Shown: one piece after another, positions 1 to 11,645 of the stretch
Layout: each line of letters opens with the position of its first letter
Position numbering within the stretch: the first letter of the stretch is position 1
Assembly: GCF_023065955.2 (NCBI RefSeq)
Contig: NW_026622997.1
Location: 22,920,001 to 22,984,000 of the forward strand
DNA length: 64,000 bases
Source: Ursus arctos
Lineage: Eukaryota > Chordata > Mammalia > Carnivora > Ursidae
Direction: 5' to 3'
Position numbers and translations under genes: made by a program
Notes under the pieces: generated by a model
The model's input: only the letters and a program-made list of their open reading frames with translations
Databases searched by the model: none
Told to the model about the DNA's origin: nothing

Positions 1-225
1 ATTTTGTTACTAGCAATCAGTCTGTTCATACTTCTTTTTTTTTTTTCTGATGCAGCCTTGGATGATTGTACAATGCTGGAAATTTATTCATTAGTTATCT
101 TGTGTGTTGGCATGTAATTTTTTATGGTATTCTCAGAATCATTTCTATGTCTGTGCTAGGTTCTAACTTCTGTTTCATTTCTCATTTTATTTGAGCTTTA
201 TCTTTTTCTTTTGTTTATAATCTTT
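1..225 (-). mobile_element. L1 ORF2 fragment, antisense
   Basis: The + strand reads as the reverse complement of L1 ORF2 (around the 'voted' motifs for 'ttggcatgtaatttttta' that recur in every other L1 copy here). It is cut on the right by an unrelated L1 3' end at about 226. No intact reading frame remains. Confidence 0.7.
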
Positions 226-375
226 CTTGAAGTATAATTAACATAGTGTTTTATTAGTTTTGGGTGTGCAGCATACTCAGTGCTCACCTCAATAAATGTA
301 GCTACCATTTTCACCAAGCAATGTGATTACAATATTTGAGACTATCTTCACTGTGCTTTACCATCTTCAATTTAT
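226..375 (-). mobile_element. L1 3'UTR fragment, antisense
   Basis: Begins with the 'tgaagtataattaacatag' pattern that starts other L1 3' ends in this window (for example near 20450 and 50950). It breaks off after about 150 bases, where the sequence jumps to internal ORF2. Either a very short L1 tail, or the 3' end of the following element with an internal deletion. Confidence 0.6.
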
Positions 376-2690
376 TTTGTCAATGCTTTATAATTTTTAG
401 AGTATAGATATTTCACCTCCTTCATTAAGTTTATTGCTATGTGTTTTATTCTTTTTGGTGCAATTGTAAGTGGAATTGTTTTCTTACTATCTTTTTTTTT
501 TTTTTTTGCTCCTTTGTTATTAGTATGTAGAAATGTAGCACATTTTTTTATATTAATTTTGTACCCTACAACTTTACCAAAGTTATTTACCGATTCTAAT
601 AGTTTTTGGTGAAATCTTTAGGGTTTTTTTAATATGTATTACCCTCTAATCTGCAACTAGTGATACTTTTCCTTCTTCCTGACCAATTTGGATGCCTTAC
701 TTCTTGTCTGATTATTGCAGGAGGACTTCTGGTAGTAGGCTGAATTAAAGTGGTAAGAGTGCACATCTGTGTCTTATTCTTAATTTTAGAGGAAAGGTAT
801 TCCATTTATCACCATTGAGTGTAATGTTAGCTGTAAGGTTTTCATATATGTTCTTTATTATACTGAGGTTTGTTCATTCTAAACCCACTTTGCTGAGAGT
901 TTTTATTATGAATGGATGTTATATTGTGTTGAATGCTTTTTCTGCATCTGTTAAGATGATCATATCAAGGTTTTTAATCCTTCCTCTTGTTAATTTGATG
1001 TATCACATTGATTGATTTGCAAATTTTAAACCATACTTGAATCCTTGGAATAAATCCTGCTCGATTGTGGTGAATAATTTTTTAATGTGTTGTTAAATTT
1101 AGTTTGTTAATATTTTGTTCAGGTTTTTTGCATCTATGTTCTCAGAGATACCTATATATTTTTTGTTGTGTTTTTGGTAGGAGGGTAATGCTGGCCTCAT
1201 AAAATAAATTTGGACTTTTTCCTTCCACTTCCATTCTATTTCATTACTCGTAATTGGTCTGTTCAAATTTTCTGCTTCTTCCTGGCTTAGTTTTGGAAGA
1301 TTATTTGTTTCTTGGAATTTATCACTTTCTTCAGGGTTGTCCAATGTGTTGGCACATAATTTTTCATAATATTCTTTTATAATCCTTTGTATTTCTTTGC
1401 TGGTTATTTCTCCTTTTCATTTCTGACTTTATTTAAGCCCTCTTTTTTTCTTGATGAGTCTGACTGATGGAGTATTAATTTTTCAAAAAACAGCTCTTGG
1501 TTTTATTGATCTTTTCTATTGTTTTTTAGTCTCTATTTCTGCTCTAATATTTATTATTTTTCCCTTCTATCTTTGGGCTTTGTTTTTTTTCTGGTTCTTT
1601 TAGGTGTAAGGTTAGGTTGCTTGAGACTTTTCTTAATTCTTGAGATAGGCCTGTATTGTTATAAAGTTCTCTTTTAAAACTGCTTTTGCTATGTCCCACA
1701 AATTTTGAACCATTGCATTTCATTTTCGTTTGTCTCCATGCTTTTTATTTTATTTCTTGGTTGAACCATTTATTGTTTAGTAGCATGTTGTTTAGCCTCC
1801 CTGTATGTGTGTTCTTTCCAGATTTTTTCTTGTAACTGTCTTCTGTCAAGCCATTCTGGTGAAAAAAGATTGTAGCCTCCACATTTGTGTTTTCAATTTT
1901 TTTTTTTCTTGTAATTGATTTCGAGTTTTTTACCATTGTGGTCAGAAGACATGCTTATATGATTTCAGTGTTCTTAAATTTATTGAGTCTTGTTTTGCTG
2001 CCTAACATGATCTATCCTGTAAAATGTTCCATGTGCACTTGAAAAGAATGTATATTCTATTTTTAGATGCAATGTTCTGTATATATCTGTTAGGACCATC
2101 TGGTCTAGTGTGTCATTCAAAGGCACTGTTGATTTTCTGTTGGATGATATATCCACTGATGTAAATGGGGTGTGAAAGTTCTCCCTATGATTGTTTTACT
2201 GTCATTTTCTCCCTTTATGTCTGTTTATGTTTGCTTTATATACTTTTGTGCCCCTAGGTTGGGTGTATAGATATTTACAATTGTTATATCATCTTGTTGG
2301 ATTGATCCCATTATCATTATGTAATGCTTTTGTGTCTTGGTACATTCTTTGTTTTAAAGTTTATTTGGTCTGATATGTAAATACTACTACTTCAGTTTTG
2401 TTTGCTTTTCTTTTTTGCTTCCATTTGCATGGTATATATTTGTCAGCTCTCACTTCAGTCTACATGTGTCTAGATCTGAAGTGAATCTCTTGTAGGCAAC
2501 CTATAGATGGATTTTGTTTTCCCATGCATGTAGCCCACCCTATGTCTTTTGATTGGAGTGCTTAGTCAGTTTACATTTAAACTAATTATTAATAGGTATG
2601 TATTTATTGTCATTTTTTTCATTGTTTTCTGGTTATTGTTCCTTTTTTTTTTTACTTGATTCATCCTTTTTTTTTTTACCACTTTTCAAA
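376..2690 (-). mobile_element. L1 ORF2, antisense, decayed
   Basis: Continuous antisense ORF2 in the order seen in the other copies: the reverse-transcriptase part first, the endonuclease end last. Short frames such as 1099-1344 (minus) read as ORF2-like peptide but are broken by stops and frameshifts. It belongs to the same older subfamily as the L1 at 57262-64000, judging by the matching inter-ORF linker further right. Confidence 0.8.
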
Positions 2691-3045
2691 TTAATGCATT
2701 GTGTTTAGTTTTTATTTAAATTATCCTTAGTTAATATTAGTATAACATTAGTTTCAGATGTACAATATAGTGATTCAAGTTTTCCATAAAACACCTAGTG
2801 CTCATCACAATAAGTGCACTCCTTAATCCCCATCACCTATTTAACCCATTCTCCCACCCACCTCCTTTTTGGTAGCCATCAGTTTGTTCTCTATAGTTAA
2901 GAGTCTGTTTCTTGGTTTGCCTCTCTCTATTTTGTTCCCTTTTCTCTTTTATTATGTTTCTTAAATTCCAAACATGAGTGAAATATTATATTTATCTTTC
3001 TCTGACTGACTTACTTTGCCTAGCATAATACTCTCTAGCTCAGCA
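2691..3045 (-). mobile_element. short L1 3'-end insertion, antisense
   Basis: A 3'UTR-type sequence (the 'aacattagtttcagatgtacaatatag' block followed by the C-rich cca/cccacc run) interrupts the inter-ORF area of the host L1. It is 5'-truncated after about 350 bases. I could not find a convincing TSD. Confidence 0.65.
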
Positions 3046-3440
3046 ATTGACCTCCTTTGTGATTTGATATCTTTACTTACTGTTAAATTTGATATCTTTA
3101 TTTAGTGCTGAATCCCTTTTTTGTGTGTATGTATCCTATGTTTTTGTTTGTGGTTATCATTGGATTCATATATAATATTCTATGTGTATAGCAGTCTATG
3201 TTGACGGTTGCTTAAGTTTAAACACATTCTAAAAACACTAATTTTTTCTTCCCCTATTTACATATTTTATGTATAGGATATTGTGCTTTTCATTTCATTA
3301 ATTTTGTGTATCCCTTGACTAGTTTTTGTAGGTATAAATAATTTTACTACTCTTGTGTTTTAATCTATATTCTAGCCTTGTAAGTGATTAACCGATCTTT
3401 ACTATATGCTTTTACTGCAAATTTTTCCTTTTTTTATTTT
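3046..3440 (-). mobile_element. L1 inter-ORF linker, antisense
   Basis: Matches the linker at 62500-62830 nearly block for block: a run ending in 'aacacattctaaa', then the 'atcccttgac' stretch. A local direct duplication of 'tttgatatcttta' lies at about 3063-3105. Confidence 0.65.
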
Positions 3441-4430
3441 TTTTACTTTTGGTTATGGCATTTTCTTTCCACTCAAAGAATTCTTTTTGACATTTCTGGT
3501 GAGGCTGATTTAGTGGTGATGAACTTCTCCTTTACCTTTTTGTTTATCTGGGAAACTTCATCTCTCAAATTCTGAATGATAACCTTCTTGAGTGTTTTTG
3601 GTTGCAGGTTTTTTTCTTTTTTTCCTCTCAGCACTTTGAATCCCAACTACCCACAAAGTTTCTGCTAAAAAATCAGAAAGTCTTATGAGGTTTCCCTTGT
3701 TATGCAACCGTTTTCTTCTCTTTTGCTTTTAAGATTCTCTCTTTATTACTAATTTTTGCCATTTTAATTATTATGTGCCTTGGTATAGACTTTCTTATCT
3801 TCATCTTATTTTGTACTCTGCTCTTCCTGGAGCAGTATGCCTGTTTCCTTCCCCAGAATAGGAAAGCTTTCAACTGTTATTTCTTCAAATAAGATTTCTG
3901 TTCCCTTCTATTTTTTCTCCTTCTGGAATCCCTATAATGCAAATGTTATTATACTTGATGATGTCACTGAGTTTCCTTAACCTATTCTCATTTTTTATTC
4001 CTTTTTTGTAAATGTTCAGCTTGGCTGCTTTTCATGACCAGATCACTGATCAGTTTTTTGTATCATCTAATCTGCTGTTTAGTCCCTCTACTATATTTTT
4101 TTATTTGAGTTACTGAATTCTCTATTTCTGACTCTTTTTTATATTTTCTGTCTCTTTGTTGGAATTCTTAGTTCTTGGTGGGAGGTCTTCCACTTTTTTC
4201 TCAAGTCCAATGAGAAAAGTAATGGTCATATGACTGAGTAATGGTCATAAAGATGTGGTTATCAGATATCTTTATGACCAATACTTGAATTCTTTATCAG
4301 GCATATTATTAATCTCCATTTCATTTAGCTCTTTTGCTGTGACTTTGTCATGTTCCTTTATTTGGAACATATTCATCTGCTTTCTCATTTTGTTTAACTC
4401 TGTTTATTTCTAAGTATTCAGGGGATCAGT
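3441..4430 (-). mobile_element. L1 ORF1 region, antisense, decayed
   Basis: Antisense ORF1: the C-terminal part lies at left, and the coiled-coil and N-terminal part at right. Recognised by colinearity with 62831-63740 (shared 'gaggttttccttg', 'aatcccataatgcaaat' and 'gagtccctctact' type blocks). No long frame survives. Confidence 0.7.
4219..4280. repeat. local direct plus inverted duplication inside L1 ORF1
   Basis: GTAATGGTCAT occurs at 4219-4229 and again at 4238-4248. TGGTCATAAAGAT (4242-4254) is mirrored by its exact reverse complement at 4268-4280. The paralogous L1 at about 63600 has only one arm, so the extra copies are a later local event. Confidence 0.85.
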
Positions 4431-5720
4431 TATGTTTCCTGGTCCTAAAAGTAGTGCCCTGTGTAAAACAAGTTTTCTGGCTCCCGTCCTCTTGAAGCCA
4501 ACTGAGAGGCATTTGTTGCTGGGCAGGGCTGACAGAGTAGATGTCTGTAGTTACCATCTCTATTACAGATGCAGGTGCACCAAGTGGCAGAGCTTTTTTT
4601 CCTGCACAACCAGCTCAGCTTCTGGAACTGTAGGTGTGTTGGTACAGGAGATTATCTCCCTCTTTCTTCAGGGCTGCTTGGAGTAGCACTGGTCCCTGTC
4701 AGGGCTGCTTCTATGGTGTGGTGGGACAAGTAGCCCTTTGGAAGGATCTCTAGTGAGGCAAGTAGGTTGGATGGGGTAGGTCTGCAGGGAAATGTGGGAG
4801 CAGGACAGGTGGTGCTATCAAGATAGTGTTCATGCTGGCTCCCATATGTATCTGGCTATCTAAGAATAGAAATGGTCCCTGACAGAACTTTTGTTATTGG
4901 AACAATCTCCTGAACATACTTAGCCTTCCCATGCACATTCTGAGCTTAATAGAGAAATCTTCATGCATACCCAAGGCACTTTTCAAACTGCTGCTTCTGT
5001 GCTATGTCTCCAGCCAAGTTATATATACTGGCCTGTTAAGAGTGGGGACTTTGTTTCTTATCGCCCTTCAGCTGTCCCAGAGTTAAGCCCATTGATTTTT
5101 GACGTATTAGGAATTAAGCCCCACGGATTTTTAAAGTACCCAGAGATAACATGCCACTCATTTTAAAAGCTCTCTAAGTTAAGCCTAACTGATTTTCAAA
5201 ACCAGATGTTATGGGAACTTATCTTTCCAGAATGGGTCCCCATCACCTTGGGTGCCTAACATGGGGTTTGATCCTCTCACTCTCTGTGTTTGTGGCATCC
5301 CTCACATTTATGATTAGTCTTGCCAGAGGCTTGGTTTCCAACTACATCTCCATGCCTCCTACCCTTTTTGATGTGGCCTCCTGTCTATAACTGTGGATGG
5401 GGGCGCCTGGGTGGCTCAGTTGGTTAAGTGTCTGCCTTCAGCTCGGATAATGAACCCAGGGTCCTGAGATCAAGTCCCACATTGGGCTCCCTGCTCAGCA
5501 GGGAGTTTGCTTCTCCCTCTCCCTCCACCCCTCCCTCCTGCTTGTGCTCTCTCTCTCTCGTACTCTCTCTCAAATAAGATATTTTTTAAAATAATGAACT
5601 GTGGATGCTCTATTCTGCTACTCTCCAGGCCATTCTTAGAATTGGTTGCATAGATGTAGCTGTTATATCAGTGTCTGTGAGACCAGATTATCTCAGGATG
5701 CTTCTACTCTGACATGTTGC
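4431..5720 (-). mobile_element. L1 5'UTR, antisense (interrupted by a SINE)
   Basis: A less T-rich, G/C-balanced stretch directly beyond ORF1, with the 'ctgtgtaaaac...ggtgccctgt' type block also seen at the start of the 5'UTR at 63770. The Can-SINE at 5400-5596 splits it. The 5' end seems to lie near 5700, where a new L1 3' end begins. L1 promoters sit in the 5'UTR, but nothing here suggests activity. Confidence 0.55.
5400..5596 (+). mobile_element. Can-SINE, sense
   Basis: Starts GGGGCGCCTGGGTGGCTCAG (tRNA-derived head with Pol III A/B-box-like parts), has a CT-rich middle and ends in an A-rich tail. Flanked by a perfect 11-bp TSD, AACTGTGGATG, at 5389-5399 and 5597-5607. Confidence 0.96.
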
Positions 5721-6167
5721 CTGAACCTCTTTAATTTTTTGTCGATTTTATTCTAAGAAAGATTTTTTTCCACTTTTAATGATATTTAATGAGTTATAAT
5801 TTAATGAGGTTTAGTGATATGTCATATACAACACTAAAGTTTAAGATGTACAGAACGATTTGACTTACATATATTGTGAGATAATTATCACAAATGTAGT
5901 TAACATCCATCATCCCACATAGATACAAAAAAACCCAGAGGAAAACCTTTTTTTTCCCCCTGTTATGAGAACTCTTAGGGGGGTATTCCCTTAACAACTT
6001 CCAAATATACCATACAGCAGTGTTAACATTATTAATCATGTCCTACATTACATCCTTAGTACTTGTGTTCATACCTTTTGACCACCTTCATCTAATTCTC
6101 CCTCCTACAACCTTTGTTAACCACAAATCTGATATCTTTTCCTATTATTTTGGCTTTTGAGTTTTTG
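5721..6167 (-). mobile_element. L1 3'UTR, antisense (left part of a split element)
   Basis: Typical old L1 3' end: the 'gtgagataattatcacaaatgtag' and 'taacatccatca' blocks. It stops inside a T-rich stretch at about 6167 and the expected continuation appears at 11456, so this is the 3' end of the element that runs to 20046. Confidence 0.75.
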
Positions 6168-6179
6168 TTTGCTTTTTTA

Positions 6180-6621
6180 TTATTTTTCTGGTTAAAGAGT
6201 ATTTATTTTTAAGTTTTTAAGTTCCAGATAGTTAACATACAGTGTTGAAGACACAGATGGCCAACAGACAAATGAAAAGATGTTCAACATCACTCATCAT
6301 CAGGAACCTGCAAATCAAAACTACAATGAGACGTCACCTCATACCTCTCAGAAACAACAGGTGTCGATGAAGATGTGGAGAAGGGGGACCCCTCTTGCAC
6401 TGTTGGTGGGAATGCAAACTGGTGCAGTCACTCTAGAAAACAGTATGGAGATTTCTCAAAAACATAATAATAGAACTACCCTATGATCCAGCAATTGCAC
6501 GACTATATATTTACCCAAAGTATACAAAAATACTAATTCAAAGGGATACATGCATCCCAATGTCTATAGCAGCATTATCTACAATAGACAAATTATGGAA
6601 ACACCCCAAGTATCTGTCAAC
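6180..6621. mobile_element. 5'-inverted (twin-primed) L1 insertion
   Basis: 6180-6245 is an L1 3' tail in minus orientation. 6246-6621 is an ORF2 C-terminal segment in plus orientation ('gccaacagacaaatgaaaaga' onward). An inverted upstream segment joined to a 3' tail is the hallmark of twin priming. Flanking direct repeats are TTTGCTTTTTTA (6168-6179) and TTTGTTTTTTTA (11456-11467); the second is now displaced by the next insertion. Confidence 0.75.
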
Positions 6622-6920
6622 TGATGTTAGTTTTTTATTTTTATTTATAATTTTTTAATTTAAATTCAATTAGCCAACATATAGTACATCATTCATTTCA
6701 GATGTAGTTTTCAATGATGCATCAGTTGCATATAACACCCAGTGCTCAGCCCATCATGTGCCCTCCTTAATGCCCATCACCCAGTTACCCCATCACCCCA
6801 CCCACCTTCTTTTCAGCAACCTTCACTTTGTTTCACAGAATCAAGAGAGTCTCATGGTTTGTCTCCCTCTCTGATTTACTCCGATTCAGTTTTCCCTCCC
6901 TTTCCCTATGATCCTCTGTG

Positions 6921-9900
6921 CTATCTCTTAGAGTCCACATATGAGTGAAACCATATAATCGTCTTTCTCTGGCTTATTTCACTCAGCATAATACCCTCCA
7001 GTTCCATCCACATTGATGTAAATAATAGGTATTCATCCTTTTTGATGGCTGAGTAATATTCCATTCTATATATAAACAATATCTTCTTTATCCATTCAAC
7101 TGTTGAAGGACATCTTGACTCCTTCCACAGTTTGGCTGTTGTGGACATTACTGCTATGAACATTGGGGTGCAGGTGCCTCTTCTTTTCACTACATCTGTA
7201 TCTTTGCAGTGAATACCCAGTAGTGCAATTGCTAAGTCATAGGACAGCTCTATTTTTAACTTCTTGAGGAACATCCATACTGTTTTCCAGAATGGCTGTA
7301 CCAGCTTGAATTCCCACCAACAGTGTAGGAGGGCTCCCCTTTCTCCACATCTTTGCCAACACTTGTTGTTTCCTGTCTTGTTAACTTTAGCCATTCTAAT
7401 CTGTGTAAGGCAATATCTCATTGTGGTTTTGATTTGTATTTCCCTGATGCCAAGTGATGTGGAACATTTTGTCATGTGTCTGTTGGCCATTTGTAGGTCA
7501 TCTTTGAAGAAATACTTGTTAATGTCTTCTGCCCATTCCTTGACTGAATTTTGTTTTTTTGGGTGTTGAGTTTGATAAATTCTTTATAGATCTTGGATGC
7601 CAGCCCTTTATCTGACATGTCATTTGCAAATATCTTCCCCCATTCCTTTTAGGTTGCCTTTTAATTTTGTTGACTGTTTCCTTTGCCCTGCAGACTTTTT
7701 TATCTTGATAAAAATCCCAACAATTCATTTTTGCTTTTGTTTCCTTTGCCTTTAGAGACGTACAATGAAAGAAGTTTCTGTGTCCAAGGTCAAAGAGGTT
7801 GCTGCCTGTGTTTTCCTCTAGGATTTTGATGGATTCCTGTCTCACATTTAGGTCTTTCATCCATTTTGAGTTTATCTTTGTGTGTGGTGTAAGACAGTGG
7901 TCCACTTTCATTCTTGTGCATGTGGCTGTCCAACTTTCCCAGCACCATTTATTGAAGAGACTGTCTTTTTCCCATTGGATATTCTTTCCTGCTTTGTCGA
8001 GGATTAGTTGACCATAGAGTTGAGGGTCTATTTCTGGGTTCTCTATTCTGTTCCATTGATCTATGTGTCTTTTTGTGCCAGAACCATGCTGTCTTGGTGA
8101 TCGCAGCTTTGTAATACAGCTTGAAGTCAGGCATTGTGATGCTCCCAGCTTTGGTTTTCTTTTTCAACATTCTCCTGGTGATTTGGGGTCATTTCTGGTT
8201 CCATACAAATTTTAGAATTTTTTGCTCCAACTCTGTGGAAAATGTCCATGGTATTTTGATAGGGATTGCATTGAATGTGTAGATTGCTCTGGGTAGCATG
8301 GATATGTTAACAATGTTTATTCTTCCAATCCATGAGCATGGAATTCTTTTCTATCTCTTTGTGTCTTCCTCAATTTCTTTCATACATGTTCTATAGTTTT
8401 TAGAGTACAGATCCTTAACCTCTTTGGTTAAGTTTAGTCATAGGTATCTTATGTTGATTTTGGTGCAGTTGTAAATGGAATTGATTCCTTGATTTCTCTT
8501 TCTTCTGTCTCATCATTAGTGTATAGAAATGAAACTGATTTCTGTGCATTGATTTTGTATCCTGCCACATTGCTGAATTGTTAAATTGTTGTACGAGTTC
8601 TAGCAATTTTGGGGTGGAGTCTTTTGGGTTTTCCACATAAAGTACATGTCATCTGTGAAGAGTGAAAGTTTAACTTCTTTGACAATTTGAATGCCTTTAA
8701 TTTATTTTTGTTGTTTGATTCAGCAATTAGAGGCTAGGACTTCTAGTACTATGTTGAGCAATAGTGGTGAGAGTGGGCATCCCTGTCGTGTTCCTGACCT
8801 TAAGGGAAAAGATCCCCATTGAGAATGATACTCACTGTGAGCTTTTTGTAGATGGTTTTTATGATACTGAGGTATGTTTCCTCTATCCCTATACTGGGAA
8901 GAGTTTTAATCAAGAAAGGATGCTGTATGTTGTCAAATGCCTTTTTTGCACCACACGAGAGGATCATATGGTTCTTGTCTTTCTTTCTTTTTTTTTTTTT
9001 TTATTAATGTGCTCTATCACATTGATTGATTTGCAAATGTTGAACGACCCTGGCATCCCAGGAATAAATCCCACTTGGTTGTGGTGAATAATCCTTTTAA
9101 TTTACTGTTGGATCCTATTGGTTAGGATCTTGAATATTTAGGCATCCATGTTCATCAAGGATATCGGTCTGTAATTCTCCTTTTTGATGGGGTCTTTGTC
9201 TGGTTTTGAGATCAAGGTAATATTGGCCTCATAGAATGAGTTTGGTAGTTTTCCTTCCATTTCTATTTTTTGGAACAGCTTCAGTAGAATAGATATTATT
9301 TCTTCTTTAAATGTTTGGTAGAATTCCCCTGGGAAACCATCTGGCCCTGGACTCTGGTTTTTTGGGAGGTTTTTGATTATGGCTTCAAATTCCTTGCAGT
9401 TATTGGTTTGTTCAGATTTTCTATTTCTTCCTGTTTGAGCTTTGGAAGTTTTTAAGTTTAAAGGAATGCATCCATTTCTTCCAGATTGCCTAATTTGTTG
9501 GCATATAGTTGCTCGTATATGTTCTTAAAATTGTCTGCATTTCCTTGGTGTTGGTCATGATCTCTCCTTTTTGATTCATGATTTTATTAATGTGGATCCT
9601 TTTTTTCTTTTACATAAGTTTGGCCAGAAGTTTATCAATCTAATTCTTTCAAGAAACTAGCTTCTAGTTTTGTTGAACTGTTCTACTGGTTTCTATTTCA
9701 TTTATTTCTGCTCTAATCTTTATTATTTCTCTTCTGCTTGGTTTAAGTTTTATTTGCTGTTCTTCTTCCAGGTCCTTTAGGTGTAAGGTTAGCTTGTGTA
9801 TTTGAGATTTTTCTAATTTTTGAGAGAAGCTTGTATGCAATGTACTTCCTTCTTAGGATTGTCTTTGCTGTATCCCAAAGGTTTTGAACAGATGTGTTTT

Positions 9901-11087
9901 CATTTTCATTAGTTTCCATAAAATTTTTAAATTCTTTAATTTTCAGATTGATCCATTCATTCTTTATTATTATTATTTCTATTATTATTATTGTTATGTT
10001 AGTCACCATACAGTACATCATTAGTTTTTGATGTAGTGTTCCCACAATTCCTTGTTTGTGTATAACACCCAGTGCTCCATGCAATACATGCCCTCCTTGA
10101 TGCCCACCACCAGGCTATGTTCAACATCATTAGCCATCAGAGAAATTCAAATCAAAACCACATTGAGATACCACCTTACACCAGTTAGAATGGCAAAAAT
10201 TGACAAGGCAAGAAACAACAAATGTTGGAGAGGATGTGGAAAAAGGGGAACCCTCTTACACTCATGATGGGAATGCAAGTTAGTACAGCCACTTTGGAAA
10301 ACAGTATGGAGGTTCCTCAAAAAGTTAAAAATTGATCCATTCTTTCTTTAGTAGGATGCTCTTTAACCTCCAAGTGTTTGAGTTCCTTCCGAATTTCCTC
10401 TTGTGATTGAGTTCACGTTTCAAAGCATTGTGGTCTCAGTCTTTTGGTATAAGTTGAGACTTGATTTGTGACCCAGTATGTGATCTATTCTGGGAAAATT
10501 CCTTATGCACTCGAGAAGAATGAGTATTCTGTTGTTTTAGGATGGTATGTTCTGAATATATCTGTGAAGTCCATGTGGTTCAGTGTGACATTCAAAGCCC
10601 TTGTTTCTTTGTTGATCTTCTCCTTAGATGATCTGTCCATTGCTGTGAGTGGGGTGTTGAAGTCCCCTACTATTAATGTATTATTATTAATGTGTTTCTT
10701 TACTTTGGTTATTATTTAGTTTATTTAATTGGCTGTTCCCATGTCGGGGGCACAAATATTTATAATTGTTAAATTTTCTTGTTGGGTAGACCCTTTAAGT
10801 ATAGTATAGCTTCCCTCCTTATCTCTCAATACAGTCTTTGGTTTAAAATCAAATTTGTCTGATATGAGGATTGCTACCCCAGCTTTCTTTTGAGGTCCAT
10901 TAGCATGGTAGATTGTTCTCCACCCCTTCGCTCTCAGTCTGGAGGTGTCTTTAGGTCTAAAATGACTCTCTTGTAGACAGCATATGGATGGGGCTTGCTT
11001 TTTTATCCAATCTGATACCTTGTGTCTTTTGACTGGAGTATTTGGCCCATTTACATTCGGAGTAACTGTTGAAAGATATAGTGCCAT
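6921..11087 (-). pseudogene. L1 ORF2 (endonuclease-reverse transcriptase), broken
   Basis: Several minus-strand frames are successive parts of one ORF2 protein. From the N terminus: 10725-11087 (120 residues, endonuclease start, with an NVNG motif and CCLQES holding the expected catalytic Asn and Glu), then 8415-8636, 7949-8170, 7519-7911, and 6921-7490 (189 residues, C terminus up to the stop). Frameshifts, stops and the insertion at 9967-10330 separate them, so no functional enzyme can be made. It is the best preserved ORF2 in the window. Confidence 0.88.
9967..10330. mobile_element. 5'-inverted (twin-primed) L1 insertion inside ORF2
   Basis: 9967 to about 10112 is a decayed A-tail plus young L1 3'UTR in minus orientation. 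About 10113-10330 is an ORF2 C-terminal segment in plus orientation. Flanked by a 20-bp TSD, ATTGATCCATTC[A/T]TTCTTTA, at 9947-9966 and 10331-10350 with one mismatch. The host ORF2 resumes exactly after the second copy. Confidence 0.92.
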
Positions 11088-11597
11088 TATATTACATGTA
11101 AAGTCCCTGTTTCTGTAGACTGTCTCTGTTTCTTTTGGTTTATGTTACTCCTGTGCTCTCTCTTCACTTACAGGATCCCCCTTAATATTTCTTGCAGGGC
11201 TGGCTTCGTGGTCACATATTCTTTCTCTTTCTGCTGTCCTGGAAGCTCTTTATCTCTCCTTCATTCTGAATGACCACCTTGCTGGATAAAGTACTCTTGG
11301 CTGCATGTTTTTCTCATTTAGCACCCTAAAATGTCTTGCCAGCCCTTTCCAGCCTGCCAGGTTTCTGTGGATGAATCTGATTTTTGTTGATTTTGGGAAA
11401 GGTCCTCTGCCTCTTAGACATGAATGCCTGTTTCCTTCCCCATATTAGGGTGATGTTTGTTTTTTTAGATTGCACATATAAGTGAGATCATACTGTATTT
11501 GTCTATCTCTGACTTATTTGACTTAACATGGTCCTCATAGTTCATCCATGTTTTCATAAAGGTCAGATTTCCTTCTTTCTGACCAAGTAATAGTCCA

Positions 11598-11645
11598 TTA
11601 TATGTATGTGCATGTGTATGTATGTGTATGAATGTGTGTGTGTCA
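11598..11645. repeat. TG/TATG-rich simple repeat
   Basis: An imperfect run of TGTA, TGTG and TATG units in L1 3'UTR, at the site where other L1 copies also carry short TG runs. Confidence 0.7.

Larger units (their letters stand above)
6629..11450 (-). mobile_element. younger L1 copy, antisense, 5'-truncated in ORF1
   Basis: Starts with an A/T tail and a carnivore-type 3'UTR, runs through all of ORF2 and the linker, and ends inside ORF1. It is visibly less decayed than its host. Likely short TSD TGATGTT at 6622-6628 and 11451-11457. It carries the nested insertion 9967-10330. Confidence 0.8.

Noticed and set aside
5400..5470. tRNA gene-like head
   Set aside because: It is the tRNA-derived 5' part of a Can-SINE with a TSD and tail, not a tRNA gene. 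The same applies to the other SINEs.
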